Shown piece after piece: positions 43,873 to 52,399 of a DNA stretch of 64,000 nt (position 1 is the stretch's first letter; each line of letters begins with the position of its first letter). The position numbers and the translations under genes were made by a program. Origin of the DNA: CALGFI01 sp963786805 (lineage in GTDB: Bacteria; Actinomycetota; UBA4738; HRBIN12); assembly GCA_963786805.1 (NCBI GenBank), contig CAWBAK010000001.1:62001-126000 (forward strand), in the 5' to 3' direction. Under the pieces are notes generated by a model. That model was not told the DNA's origin. It made no database searches and worked only from the letters and a program-made list of their open reading frames with translations.

Positions 43873-44115
43873 ATGCCCAAGTCCCGACAGCGTCAGAAGC
43901 GCTCGCGTCCCTACGCGCCGCCGCCGACCAAGAGGCGCCCGAAACCGAGCCCCCGTTGGTACGGCTTCCTCGTCCTCGGGCTCATCCTGGTCGGAGTCGC
44001 ACTCATCGTCTTGAACTACATGAACTTCATCCCCGGCGGGACGCAGCAGCACTGGCTGTGGGTCGGGCTGGGGGTCATCGCGGCCGGCTTCGCGGCGGCC
44101 ACCCGGTGGCGCTGA
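43873..44115 (+). CDS. crgA: Cell division protein CrgA
   Basis: An 80-residue protein with a basic, proline-rich cytosolic N-terminus (KSRQRQKRSRPYAPPPTKRR) and two transmembrane helices (about 30-50 and 59-77), the CrgA layout. CrgA is an actinobacterial membrane factor that interacts with FtsZ and septal PBPs and coordinates septation. In mycobacteria crgA sits near pknB and oriC. Here it is about 25 kb from the pknB operon. Confidence 0.9.
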   Translation: MPKSRQRQKRSRPYAPPPTKRRPKPSPRWYGFLVLGLILVGVALIVLNYMNFIPGGTQQHWLWVGLGVIAAGFAAATRWR

Positions 44116-44226
44116 CCTACCGGTCCGCTGGCCCGGTCCCTGGCCCGGTCCGCTGGGGAGAACCTGTGCACAACCCGGCGGTTTCCGGTCGATCTCCTGT
44201 GGAAAGCTCGGCTCTGCCCGAACCCG

Positions 44227-44484
44227 TCAGGTCGCGACCGGACGTCGCACGACCTGCATCGTTTCGCCGCAGTGCCGGGGGATCTGCAGCTCGCCGAGGC
44301 GGGTCACCCGGAACTCGGTGCCGCATTCCCCACAGACGAGGAACACATCGAGCTCCTCGACGTCCTCCGGGTCGCCACGTGCGGCCGGCGCTCCGACGCC
44401 CGATGCCGCCCGCAGCGCGGTGAGGCCGAGCCAGGCGATCGCGACCCCGATCGCGATCGCCGAGAGCACGAGCCACAGGCTCAT
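44227..44484 (-). CDS. Membrane-anchored zinc-ribbon protein
   Basis: An 85-residue protein with one N-terminal transmembrane helix (about residues 3-25), an acidic linker (GDPEDVEELDVF) and a C-terminal ribbon CGECGTEFRVTRLGELQIPRHCG with three cysteines and one histidine for zinc. No function is known. It is convergent with crgA and divergent from gdhA. The 111-base gap to crgA contains imperfect CCCGGTCC repeats and two DnaA-box-like sequences but no gene. Confidence 0.7.
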   Translation of the reverse strand: MSLWLVLSAIAIGVAIAWLGLTALRAASGVGAPAARGDPEDVEELDVFLVCGECGTEFRVTRLGELQIPRHCGETMQVVRRPVAT

Positions 44485-44585
44485 GGTCCGAGTCTACGCA
44501 CGCCCTCGCCGACCCTCGTCCGCTCGATGCGTGGCGCTTTGAACGGTGACACAATCGACGGGCCACATCCGAGGGAGGGTTGACG

Positions 44586-45824
44586 ATGGGGGCCGACGAG
44601 GCCGTCAACGGGTTCTTCCAGGCATCGGCCGAGCGCCTCGGCCTCGACGATTCGATCCGTACCCTGCTCGACACCCACCAACGGCAGACCGAGGTGCAGG
44701 TGCGCGTCCCGATGGACGACGGGCGAACCCTCGCGTTCCGGGGTTGGCGGATCCAGCACAACAACGCCCGAGGGCCGTTCAAAGGCGGCCTCCGGTATCA
44801 CGAGACGGCCTCGCTCGACGAGTTCCGCGCCTTCGCCGCGCTGATGACGTGGAAGTGCTCGCTGCTCGCGATCCCCTACGGCGGGGGCAAGGGCGGCGTG
44901 CAGGTGGACCCGAAGGGTCTCTCGGAGGGAGAGCTCGAGCGGCTCTCGCGCTCGTTCATCCGTGAGATCGCGCCGGTGATCGGCCCGCGGGTCGACATCC
45001 CGGCGCCCGACGTGAACACCGGCCCGCGCGAGATGGCGTGGATGGTCGACGAGTACCAGCGCGTGACCGGCGCGGGCGACGCGATCGCCGTCCTGACCGG
45101 CAAGCCGATCGCCCTCGGAGGGTCGCTCGGTCGCGAGCAGGCGACGGGCCGCGGCGGGCTGATCTGCCTGGACCGGATCGCTCACCACCGCGGCTGGACC
45201 CGGGACAAGATCGCCATCGCCGTCGAGGGCTACGGGAACGCCGCGTCGTGGTTCGCCATCTTGGCGACCCAGCTCGGCTACCGCATCGTGGCGGTCTCGG
45301 ACTCCCGGGGCGCGATCCACAATCCCGAAGGACTCGACCCGCGCGCCGTCCTCGCTCACAAGCAGGCGACCGGCAGCGTCGCCGGCTTCAAACACGCCGA
45401 CGAGATCGCGAGCGAGGACCTGATCGGCGTGAAGTGCGAGGTGCTCGTCCCGGCCGCGATGGAAGAGCACATCCGCGAGGACAACGCCGACATCGTGAAG
45501 GGGAACCTGGTCCTGGAGGTCGCGAACTACCCGATCACTCCGACCGCGGACGGCCTGCTGAAGGAGCGGGGCGTCACGGTCATCCCCGACATCCTCGCCA
45601 GCGCGGGCGGCGTCGTCGTGTCGTACTTGGAATGGGTCCAGAACCTCCAGGGCGAGGCCTGGGCCGAAGACCGAGTCAACCAGCGACTGTCCGAGGTGAT
45701 GAACGCCGCGACCGACGGCGTCCTCGCTCGGGCGAACGAGAAGGGCATCACCCACCGCGAGGGCGCGTACGAGATCGCCGTCGACCGGGTGGCCGAGGCC
45801 GAGCGTTTGCGCGGCCGCTGGTAG
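44586..45824 (+). CDS. gdhA: Glutamate dehydrogenase
   Basis: A 412-residue hexameric-type enzyme interconverting glutamate and 2-oxoglutarate plus ammonia. Motifs: RGWRIQHNNARGPFKGGLRYH, TWKCSLLAIPYGGGKGGV with the catalytic lysine, DIPAPDVNT, and the Rossmann segment AVEGYGNAASWFA. Its 410-420 length fits the NAD- or dual-specific class of archaea and many actinobacteria. ATG 44586 has GGAGG eight bases upstream; a TTG six bases earlier is less likely. Cofactor preference cannot be read with certainty. Confidence 0.95.
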   Translation: MGADEAVNGFFQASAERLGLDDSIRTLLDTHQRQTEVQVRVPMDDGRTLAFRGWRIQHNNARGPFKGGLRYHETASLDEFRAFAALMTWKCSLLAIPYGGGKGGVQVDPKGLSEGELERLSRSFIREIAPVIGPRVDIPAPDVNTGPREMAWMVDEYQRVTGAGDAIAVLTGKPIALGGSLGREQATGRGGLICLDRIAHHRGWTRDKIAIAVEGYGNAASWFAILATQLGYRIVAVSDSRGAIHNPEGLDPRAVLAHKQATGSVAGFKHADEIASEDLIGVKCEVLVPAAMEEHIREDNADIVKGNLVLEVANYPITPTADGLLKERGVTVIPDILASAGGVVVSYLEWVQNLQGEAWAEDRVNQRLSEVMNAATDGVLARANEKGITHREGAYEIAVDRVAEAERLRGRW

Positions 45825-45834
45825 CGCGGCGCGG

Positions 45835-47649
45835 CTACGCCAGCGTGACGTGCCGCTTCAGGAACTCGAGGACGGTGCGCCACTCGCGCACCTCCTCGTC
45901 GACCAGCATCGAGCTGTGGCCCTCACCGTACGAGTACAGGTCCACGTCGCCGCCGGCGGAGCGAAGGGCGTCGACGTACCGATGGACCTGCCCCGGGACG
46001 CACCGGCTGTCGTTCTCGCCGACCAGGACGAGCACGGGCGCCTTCACGCGATCCACGTAGGTGATCGGGGAACGCTCGGCGACGAACTCGGGGAGATCGT
46101 GCACGACGCCGCCGAGGAGCGAACGGTCGTACGCCTGCAGCGACGGCGCGGAGTCGTCGTAGGACTCCATGTAGTCGCCGACCGGAACGCCCGCGACGCC
46201 CGCGATCCATCGGTCCGGGTGGGTGCCGAGCGCGAGCAGCGCGATGTAGCCGCCCCACGACCGTCCGCCGATCACCACGCGCGCCGGGTCGGCGATCCCC
46301 CGCGCGATCAGGTCGTCGGCCCCGTCGACGGTATCGGCAACCTCGGGGAAGCCGATGTTGCCGATGATGTGGTCTCGGAAGGTCCGGCCGTACCCGGTGG
46401 AGCCGCGGTAGTTCACCATCGCGACCGCGTACCCCTCGTCCACGAGCGACTGCACCTCCGGCCACCACGTATCGAGGTAGAGCCAGTTCGGCCCGCCGTG
46501 CACCTTCAGGTAGGTCGGGAACGGACCCTCGCCGTCCGGCGTGATGAGCCAGCCGTGCACCGTGTCTCCGGAGGCGTTGCGGAACAGCCACTCCCGGTAG
46601 GGACGCCCTGTGCGGATCCCCCCCGGCGGATCGGGGAGAAGCTCCGTTCCGGCCCCGTCCAGCAGGCGCGAAGCGCGCTCGCCGCTCGAGACCCGGAGCC
46701 ACACCCGGCCGTCGGGGCGAACGCGCGCCCCGTGGATCTCGCCGGTGGGATGCCCGATCTCCGTGATCGTCCCGGTCGCCAGCTCGTAGCGGTACAGGCG
46801 GTCGCGGCCGCGGAACAGGTGGACGAGCAGGAGCGCGCTCGCATCCGGCCACCAGTCGACCGGGATCACCTCGCCGGGCAGATCGATCTCGAGATCCCGC
46901 CGCTCGCCCGAGACCGGATCCCAAAGGGTCGGACGCAGCAGATCGTTCCGCTCGTGACCGATCAGGACCCGCCGGTCGCCCTCGACCGGGGACCACGCGA
47001 ACGCGCTGAGCCCGTAGCCCGCCCCGTCCGCCAGCTCGCCGACGACCGATCCCGTCTCGAGGTCGAGAACCCGCAGGGCCCCGTGGATGTTGTCCCCGTC
47101 CTGCGCGACCTCGATGCAGAGATGACGCTCGTCGGCGGACAGACCCGCCAGTCCGAACCCCTCCAGGTGGAAGTCCGTGGCCTCGATCGAGATGCTGTCG
47201 ACGTCGCGATGGATCTCCTTGGCGGGTCCGCCATTCCGCGAGAGGTAGACCGCGAAGCCGTCGCGATCGGCGATCACCCCGACGACGACGCGACGTCCGA
47301 CCACGAGGCCGTCCGGCCATCCGATCGGCGCGCCCGGGAGCAGGTCGCGCGCATCGCCGCCCTCGATCGGCATCGCCGTCCACCGCCCCGACTCGTCACC
47401 GGTTGGGTCGGAGAACCAGATCGCCTCGCGTCCGTCTGCGGAGACCGTCGCGTACTCGACGCCGACGCCCTCGTTCGAGAGCCGCCGCCGCTGCCCGGTC
47501 GTCCGATCCCAAGCGTAGGCCTGGTACGACCCCTCTTCGTCGGAGACGTGGACGAGGCTGTCGGGCGCGTGCCGGGACCAATGCGGGAACGTTCGCGTGG
47601 GCGCGCGGAAGCGCTGTTCCCACACGGGGGTTTCGGCCTCGGCCGCCAT
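45835..47649 (-). CDS. S9-family prolyl oligopeptidase/acylaminoacyl peptidase
   Basis: A 604-residue cytosolic serine peptidase with an N-terminal seven-bladed propeller (about 1-340) and an alpha/beta-hydrolase domain. The catalytic triad is S464 (GGRSWGG), D547 (GENDSR) and H578 (GEGHSS), with the oxyanion region VHGGPNW. It cleaves short peptides, possibly removing N-acylated residues. No signal peptide is present. It converges on gdhA with a 10-base gap. Confidence 0.92.
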   Translation of the reverse strand: MAAEAETPVWEQRFRAPTRTFPHWSRHAPDSLVHVSDEEGSYQAYAWDRTTGQRRRLSNEGVGVEYATVSADGREAIWFSDPTGDESGRWTAMPIEGGDARDLLPGAPIGWPDGLVVGRRVVVGVIADRDGFAVYLSRNGGPAKEIHRDVDSISIEATDFHLEGFGLAGLSADERHLCIEVAQDGDNIHGALRVLDLETGSVVGELADGAGYGLSAFAWSPVEGDRRVLIGHERNDLLRPTLWDPVSGERRDLEIDLPGEVIPVDWWPDASALLLVHLFRGRDRLYRYELATGTITEIGHPTGEIHGARVRPDGRVWLRVSSGERASRLLDGAGTELLPDPPGGIRTGRPYREWLFRNASGDTVHGWLITPDGEGPFPTYLKVHGGPNWLYLDTWWPEVQSLVDEGYAVAMVNYRGSTGYGRTFRDHIIGNIGFPEVADTVDGADDLIARGIADPARVVIGGRSWGGYIALLALGTHPDRWIAGVAGVPVGDYMESYDDSAPSLQAYDRSLLGGVVHDLPEFVAERSPITYVDRVKAPVLVLVGENDSRCVPGQVHRYVDALRSAGGDVDLYSYGEGHSSMLVDEEVREWRTVLEFLKRHVTLA

Positions 47650-47673
47650 CGAGGCGCGAGCCTAGCAGGCGCC

Positions 47674-48153
47674 TCAGATGCCCGGCACGAGCTCGACGGG
47701 AACCGACACGAGGTTCAGCGGCGACCCGTCGGCCGCGCTCGACTCGAAGACCTCGATCGTGCCGTCCTGGCGTTCCTCCGTGAAGAAGAAGACCTCCGCC
47801 GAGTACTTCCCCCGGCATCCGCTCCCGCAGGTCGCGGTCGCGAACGCGGCGGCGAGCTCCTCGCCGTTCGCATCGAGGATCCGGATGCTGACGGTCGCCT
47901 CGAAGACGTCGGCCGTTCCCGCGACGGTCACCGGGCTCACGATCTCGTCGCCGGCGACGGGCGTCCGGACGACGATCGCCGGTTTCACGCCGTCCGATGG
48001 GCTCGGCTCCGGGCTCGGCTCCACCGTCGGCTCCGGGCTCGGGCTCGACGTCGTGGGGGACTCGCTCGGTTCCAGGACGTCCTCCACGTCGCCCACACAT
48101 GCCACGGCGATGATCGCGAGGGCGAAGACTCCGGGGAGGAGGCGGCGGAGCAC
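47674..48153 (-). CDS. Lipoprotein with Gmad2 immunoglobulin-like domain
   Basis: A 159-residue exported lipoprotein. The signal peptide ends IIAVAC, with C19 as the likely acylated cysteine. A Pro/Ser-rich spacer (about 30-55) leads to an Ig-like Gmad2 domain (about 57-157: IVVRTPVAGDEIVSPVTVAG, then YSAEVFFF and DGTIEVFESSAADGSP). Such domains occur on spore or cell-surface proteins and are probably for binding. Its stop lies 25 bases upstream of the S9 peptidase start on the same strand. Confidence 0.75.
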   Translation of the reverse strand: MLRRLLPGVFALAIIAVACVGDVEDVLEPSESPTTSSPSPEPTVEPSPEPSPSDGVKPAIVVRTPVAGDEIVSPVTVAGTADVFEATVSIRILDANGEELAAAFATATCGSGCRGKYSAEVFFFTEERQDGTIEVFESSAADGSPLNLVSVPVELVPGI

Positions 48154-48188
48154 GGTTCGATGATAGGTCGAGGTCGTGAGAACTCCCG

Positions 48189-50483
48189 TCAGGGGGTGGG
48201 CGCAGACGGCGAGCGTGCGTCCCGGATCGCGCGCCAGACCCGTTCGGGCGTGAGGGGCGGGTTCAGATGCCGGACGCCCAGGTGCGAGAGCGCATCCACG
48301 ACCGCGTTCACGACCGCCGGGGTCGAGCCGATCGTCGCGGACTCGCCGATGCCCTTGGCGCCGAGGGGGTTCAGCGGCGTGGGCGTTTCGATCACGCCGC
48401 GCTCGAACGACGGGAGGTCGGACGCGGCCGGCATCGCGTACGTGGTGAAGTTGGACGTGAGCGGCGTTCCCAGCTCGTCGTAGACGACCTCCTCGAACAG
48501 CGCCTGGGCGATCCCCTGTGCAAGGCCGCCGTGCACCTGACCCTCGACGAGGAGCGGGTTCAGGATCCGGCCGCAGTCGTCCACCGCGATGTGCCGGAGC
48601 AACCGGACGTCACCCGTTTCCAGGTCGACCTCGACGAGCGCGACGTGGGCGCCGAACGGATACGTGTAGTCCTTCTGGAGAGGCCGACCCTCCGCGAACA
48701 GCCCCGGCTCCATCCCGTCGGGCAGTCTCCCCGCATCGGACGCGACCTCCGACAGCTCGGCCCACGACATCGAGCGATCCGGCGCGCCGGCCACCCCCAC
48801 CCGGCCGTCGGCGGCGACGACGTCCTCGACCGCCGCCTCGAGCGCGTGCGCCACGATCCGCCGCGCCTTCTCGAGCACTTCGCCCGCAGACGCGTACACG
48901 GACGTCCCCGCGATCTGCAGCGAGCGGGACCCGTAGGTGCCCTCACCCCGCGGGACCGCGTCCGTGTCCGATTGCACGACGTGGATGCGCTCGATCGGGA
49001 TCCCGAGGACCCCCGAGGCCACCTGCGCGTACGCGGTCTCGTGCCCCTGCCCCTGCGAGGACGTTCCCGCGCGCACGAGCCCGTCCCCTTCTGGGCCGAT
49101 CTCGACCGATGCGTACTCTTTCCGGGAGAAGCCGGTCACCTCGACGTACACGGCGACCCCGAGGCCGAGCTGACGGGTGTCGCCATGCTCCCGGCGCTCG
49201 GACTGCCGGCGGCGGAACCCGTCGTGATCGGCGAGTCGAAGGGCTTCGTCGAGGGCGCGCGCGTAGTCGCCGACGTCGTAGCGCGAGCCGACGGCCGTGG
49301 TGAACGGGAACGCATCGGCGGGGATCAGGTTCCGGCGCCGGAGCTCGACCGGGTCGATCTCGAGCTCGCGGGCGAGGAGGTCCATCGCGCGCTCGATCGA
49401 CGCCGCGGCCTCGGGTCGTCCGGCGCCTCGGTACTCGCCGACCGGCACCGTGTTGGTGACGACGGCTCGGCCCCGTGCGGCGACGCGGGGAAGCCGGTAG
49501 ACACCCGGGAGCATCGTCTTGGTCGTCACGGGCAGGTACGCGGCGGCGGGGTAGGCGCCCATGTCCGCCAGGATGTCCACGCGAAGGCCGACCAGCGTGC
49601 CGTCACGCGCCGCTCCGAGCTCCACATCGTGGATCTGCGCGCGCCCGTGGTTCAGGCCGACGAGGCTCTCGCTGCGGGTCTCCTGCCACGCGACGGGACG
49701 GCCGAGCCGAAGCGCGGCCGCGGCGCAGATCAGGTACTCGGGGTAGACGTGAAGTTTGGAACCGAACCCACCGCCCACGTCCGGCGCGACGACCCGCACG
49801 GCCGAGCGCTCCAGCCCGAGCCACTCGGCGAGATCGTTCCGCACGTCGAACGGGAGCTGCGTCGAGACCCACGCGACGAGGCCCTCATCGGTGGGCTCGA
49901 CCACGATCGCGTTCGTCTCCATCGGCGAGGGCGCGAGGCGTTGATGGACGATCCGCGCGCGAACGACCACGTCGGCACCCGCCATCACGTCGTCGTCCCA
50001 GGACTCCTCGAACCGGTGCGCGACGTTCGTGCCGGCGTCCGGGAACAGGAACGGAGCGTCGTCCTCGAGCGCGGCGTCGACGCCGATCACCGGATCGAGC
50101 GGTTCGACGTCGACGATCACGGCTTCGGCAGCGTCCGTCGCCTGCGCCGAGGACTCGGCGATCACGATCGCGACCGGCTCGCCAACGTAGCGCACCACCT
50201 CGGAGGCGGGGACGGGCCGCTCGAACGGTCCCTCGACGTTGCCCGCCGGAGGCCTCGGCTTCAGCTGCAGGTCGGCCGCGGTGAGCACGGCGACCACGCC
50301 CGGCATGCTCGAGGCCTCCGAGACCTCGATGCCGGAGAGCCTCCCGTGCGCGATGATGGACCGAACGAACGTGGCCCGCAGCGCGCCCTCCGGACGGAGC
50401 GCGTCCACGTAGCGAGCGCCACCGGTGAGGAACCGGGGGTCCTCGACGCGGTGGACGACGCTCCCGAAGATCGAGGTCGTCAT
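48189..50483 (-). CDS. Molybdopterin-binding large subunit, CoxL/xanthine dehydrogenase family
   Basis: A 764-residue molybdenum hydroxylase large subunit. It has VGEPVAIVIAES, DVGGGFGSK, the active-site loop EYRGAGRPEA, SSQGQGHETAYAQ and NPLGAKGIGESATIGSTPAV. The loop AYRGAGR is that of form II CoxL-like proteins, not the AYRCSFR of true CO dehydrogenase, so CO oxidation is unlikely; substrates may be purines or other heterocycles or aldehydes. The FAD and iron-sulfur subunits and maturation genes are absent from both sides. Start ATG 50483. Confidence 0.88.
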   Translation of the reverse strand: MTTSIFGSVVHRVEDPRFLTGGARYVDALRPEGALRATFVRSIIAHGRLSGIEVSEASSMPGVVAVLTAADLQLKPRPPAGNVEGPFERPVPASEVVRYVGEPVAIVIAESSAQATDAAEAVIVDVEPLDPVIGVDAALEDDAPFLFPDAGTNVAHRFEESWDDDVMAGADVVVRARIVHQRLAPSPMETNAIVVEPTDEGLVAWVSTQLPFDVRNDLAEWLGLERSAVRVVAPDVGGGFGSKLHVYPEYLICAAAALRLGRPVAWQETRSESLVGLNHGRAQIHDVELGAARDGTLVGLRVDILADMGAYPAAAYLPVTTKTMLPGVYRLPRVAARGRAVVTNTVPVGEYRGAGRPEAAASIERAMDLLARELEIDPVELRRRNLIPADAFPFTTAVGSRYDVGDYARALDEALRLADHDGFRRRQSERREHGDTRQLGLGVAVYVEVTGFSRKEYASVEIGPEGDGLVRAGTSSQGQGHETAYAQVASGVLGIPIERIHVVQSDTDAVPRGEGTYGSRSLQIAGTSVYASAGEVLEKARRIVAHALEAAVEDVVAADGRVGVAGAPDRSMSWAELSEVASDAGRLPDGMEPGLFAEGRPLQKDYTYPFGAHVALVEVDLETGDVRLLRHIAVDDCGRILNPLLVEGQVHGGLAQGIAQALFEEVVYDELGTPLTSNFTTYAMPAASDLPSFERGVIETPTPLNPLGAKGIGESATIGSTPAVVNAVVDALSHLGVRHLNPPLTPERVWRAIRDARSPSAPTP

Positions 50484-50511
50484 CGGGCCGTCGATACTAG
50501 AGGAGCGACGG

Positions 50512-51597
50512 ATGCGCAGACGGGCGACCTTCGCACTGACCCTCGCCGCGACGCTGACGGTGGCGCTCGCGATCACCGCGTCCCCGGCCCTCGCCGACAT
50601 CGAAGCCAAAGAGGTCGTCGGCGGCCTGGAGCAGCCGGTCGGGTTCACGTTCGGGCCGGGCAAGCAGATCTGGTACGTGGAGAAGGCCACCGGTCAGATC
50701 CGCGTCGTCGACCTCGACACCGACAACGACCGCCTGTTCGCGACGGTCAGCGGGGTGAACTCCGACGGCGAGCGCGGGATGCTCGGCATCGCGCTGCATC
50801 CGCGCTATCCGAACAAGCCCTTCGTCTACGTGTACGTCACCCGCACCGCGAACGGGAGTCTGCGCAACCAGATCCTGCGGTACGAGGACCGCAACGGCTC
50901 GGGGGTCCGGCGACGCGTGATCTTCACGAGCCCCGCGAGCTCGAGCCCGTACCACAACGGTGGGCGGATCCTGTTCGGGCCCGACGGGATGCTGTACGCG
51001 ATCGTCGGCGAGGGACACAACCCCTCGCACGCCCAGGACCTGTCGGAGAACGACCGGGGCAAGATCCTGCGGCTCTTGCCGAATGGCGACGCGCCGGCGT
51101 CGAACCCGTTCGACAACCGGATCTGGGCCTTCGGGATCCGGAACGGGTTCGGGCTCGGGTTCGACCCGGAGACCGGCGGGCTCTGGGATACGGACAACGG
51201 TCCCGGTTGCAACGACGAGGTGAACCTGATCGTCGAGGCGGGCAACTACGGCTGGGGACCGTCACAGACCTGCGACGGGACGTCGCCGGGCAACACCAAC
51301 GGCGACGGACCCGATCCGATCCTGCCGAAGTCCTTTTACGAGGGCACGATCGGGATCACCGGCATCGTGTTCTGCGATGCGTGCGGTCTCGGGGGCCAAA
51401 GCGACGGCGCGGCGTTCCACGGAGCGGTGAACAACGGACAGGTCACGCGGATGATCCTGAACGCTGCGCGCGACGACGTCACCGGACGGGGGGTCGTGTA
51501 CGACCATCCGGACGGAACGCTGTCGTTCGAGGTCGGCCCACACGGGAAGCTCTACTTCAGCGACTTCGACGGGATCTACCGGCTGGTGCAGCGCTGA
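50512..51597 (+). CDS. Secreted sugar dehydrogenase-like (GSDH) beta-propeller
   Basis: A 361-residue exported protein of the PQQ-dependent glucose/sorbosone dehydrogenase family. The signal peptide ends near residue 29 (ASPALAD). The propeller shows ERGMLGIALHPRYP, NGGRILFGPDGMLYAIVGEG, RNGFGLGFDPETGGLWDTDNGP and NYGWG, the usual substrate and metal loops. Whether PQQ is bound, and the sugar, cannot be told; no PQQ biosynthesis genes are nearby. ATG 50512 has AGGAG upstream. It is divergent from the CoxL-like gene across 28 bases. Confidence 0.85.
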   Translation: MRRRATFALTLAATLTVALAITASPALADIEAKEVVGGLEQPVGFTFGPGKQIWYVEKATGQIRVVDLDTDNDRLFATVSGVNSDGERGMLGIALHPRYPNKPFVYVYVTRTANGSLRNQILRYEDRNGSGVRRRVIFTSPASSSPYHNGGRILFGPDGMLYAIVGEGHNPSHAQDLSENDRGKILRLLPNGDAPASNPFDNRIWAFGIRNGFGLGFDPETGGLWDTDNGPGCNDEVNLIVEAGNYGWGPSQTCDGTSPGNTNGDGPDPILPKSFYEGTIGITGIVFCDACGLGGQSDGAAFHGAVNNGQVTRMILNAARDDVTGRGVVYDHPDGTLSFEVGPHGKLYFSDFDGIYRLVQR

Positions 51598-51676
51598 GGC
51601 TCTCGGCCGGCCCTGGTGCGCGAGCGGCCCGAGGCGTACGCTCGTTGCGCACGTCACGGATACGAGGAGGCACGCG

Positions 51677-51802
51677 GTGGACATCGGACCGCTGAGGCGC
51701 GTGATCGAGGTGGAACCGACCACCTTGCCCGTGCCCGAGGAGATCTCCGAGCCCGAGCTCGTCCCCGAGCCCGAACGCGCCCCCGCCGAACCGGCGCCCT
51801 GA
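51677..51802 (+). CDS. 41-residue acidic Pro-rich protein
   Basis: GTG 51677, with GAGGAGG at 51664-51670, to TGA 51802 encodes a 41-residue peptide starting VDIGPLRRVIEVEPTTLPVP and continuing as a Glu/Pro-rich tail. There is no membrane helix. The strong ribosome site and the next gene starting three bases later support a real coupled gene. Short proteins with this PLRRVIEVEP opening are, to my recollection, recurrent in actinobacteria. Function unknown. Confidence 0.55.
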   Translation: MDIGPLRRVIEVEPTTLPVPEEISEPELVPEPERAPAEPAP

Positions 51803-51805
51803 CCC

Positions 51806-52399
51806 ATGCTTCAGGTTCGGGCCGGCGCCCGCACCCGCCTCACCGAACCGATCCAGGGGTTCCGGACGTGGACGCTGGCCGGAACCCGGGACGCGGCCGA
51901 CGTGCGGCTCCTGCCGATCGCCGACGCCGCGCACCCGTGGCCGGTCCGCGAACCGCTGCGCGCCGAGTGCGCGAAACGGCGTCTCCACCGGGTCCCGGCG
52001 CTCGATTGCACGTGCGGGATCCACGCGACGGCGGAGGTGGACCTGCTGCGGCGGACCCGCGACCCCGCGGTGCTCGGCACGGTCGCCGTGTGGGGGCGGA
52101 TCGCCGAACACGAGCACGGTCTCCGCGCCGAGTACGGCTATCCGCAGCGGCTCAGCCTCGTCTGTCAGCTGTGCTTCTGGCAGAACGGGGTGGAGCGTTC
52201 GATCGCCTGCGAGGTCGTCATCCGGCATCGGAACGGGCGGATGGTCCCGCTGTGCATCCCGCATCTCGAGCTGTGCGAACGGTACGGGTATCCGGTTCCC
52301 CTGATCCTGGAGGCCGGGATCGTCGAACGGTCGCTGCTCGATGCCTACGCGGTCGACGTGCTGCGGTTCGGGGTGGCGAGCCGGGCGGAAGCGCGCTAG
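51806..52399 (+). CDS. Conserved Cys-rich hypothetical protein
   Basis: A 197-residue protein starting LRGF-like FRTWTLAG, with LDCTCGIHATAE, AVLGTVAVWGRIAEHEHGLRAEYGYPQRL and CQLCFW. The CTC and CQLC cysteines plus nearby histidines may bind zinc. I recognise the CTCGI...WGR.VEHE..RA.YAYP pattern as a widespread actinobacterial hypothetical family without known function. It probably forms an operon with the 41-residue ORF. Its stop overlaps the 3' end of the converging coiled-coil gene by four bases. Confidence 0.65.
   Translation: MLQVRAGARTRLTEPIQGFRTWTLAGTRDAADVRLLPIADAAHPWPVREPLRAECAKRRLHRVPALDCTCGIHATAEVDLLRRTRDPAVLGTVAVWGRIAEHEHGLRAEYGYPQRLSLVCQLCFWQNGVERSIACEVVIRHRNGRMVPLCIPHLELCERYGYPVPLILEAGIVERSLLDAYAVDVLRFGVASRAEAR

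Noticed and set aside
44160..44210. DnaA-box-like TTGTGCACA and TTTCCACA near crgA suggesting oriC
   Set aside because: Only two imperfect boxes, no AT-rich unwinding region, and no dnaA, dnaN or gyrase genes in the window.
48267..51695. 1142-codon plus-strand frame antisense to the CoxL-like gene
   Set aside because: Shadow composition (Arg/Val/Asp-rich); the minus-strand gene has clear molybdoenzyme motifs.
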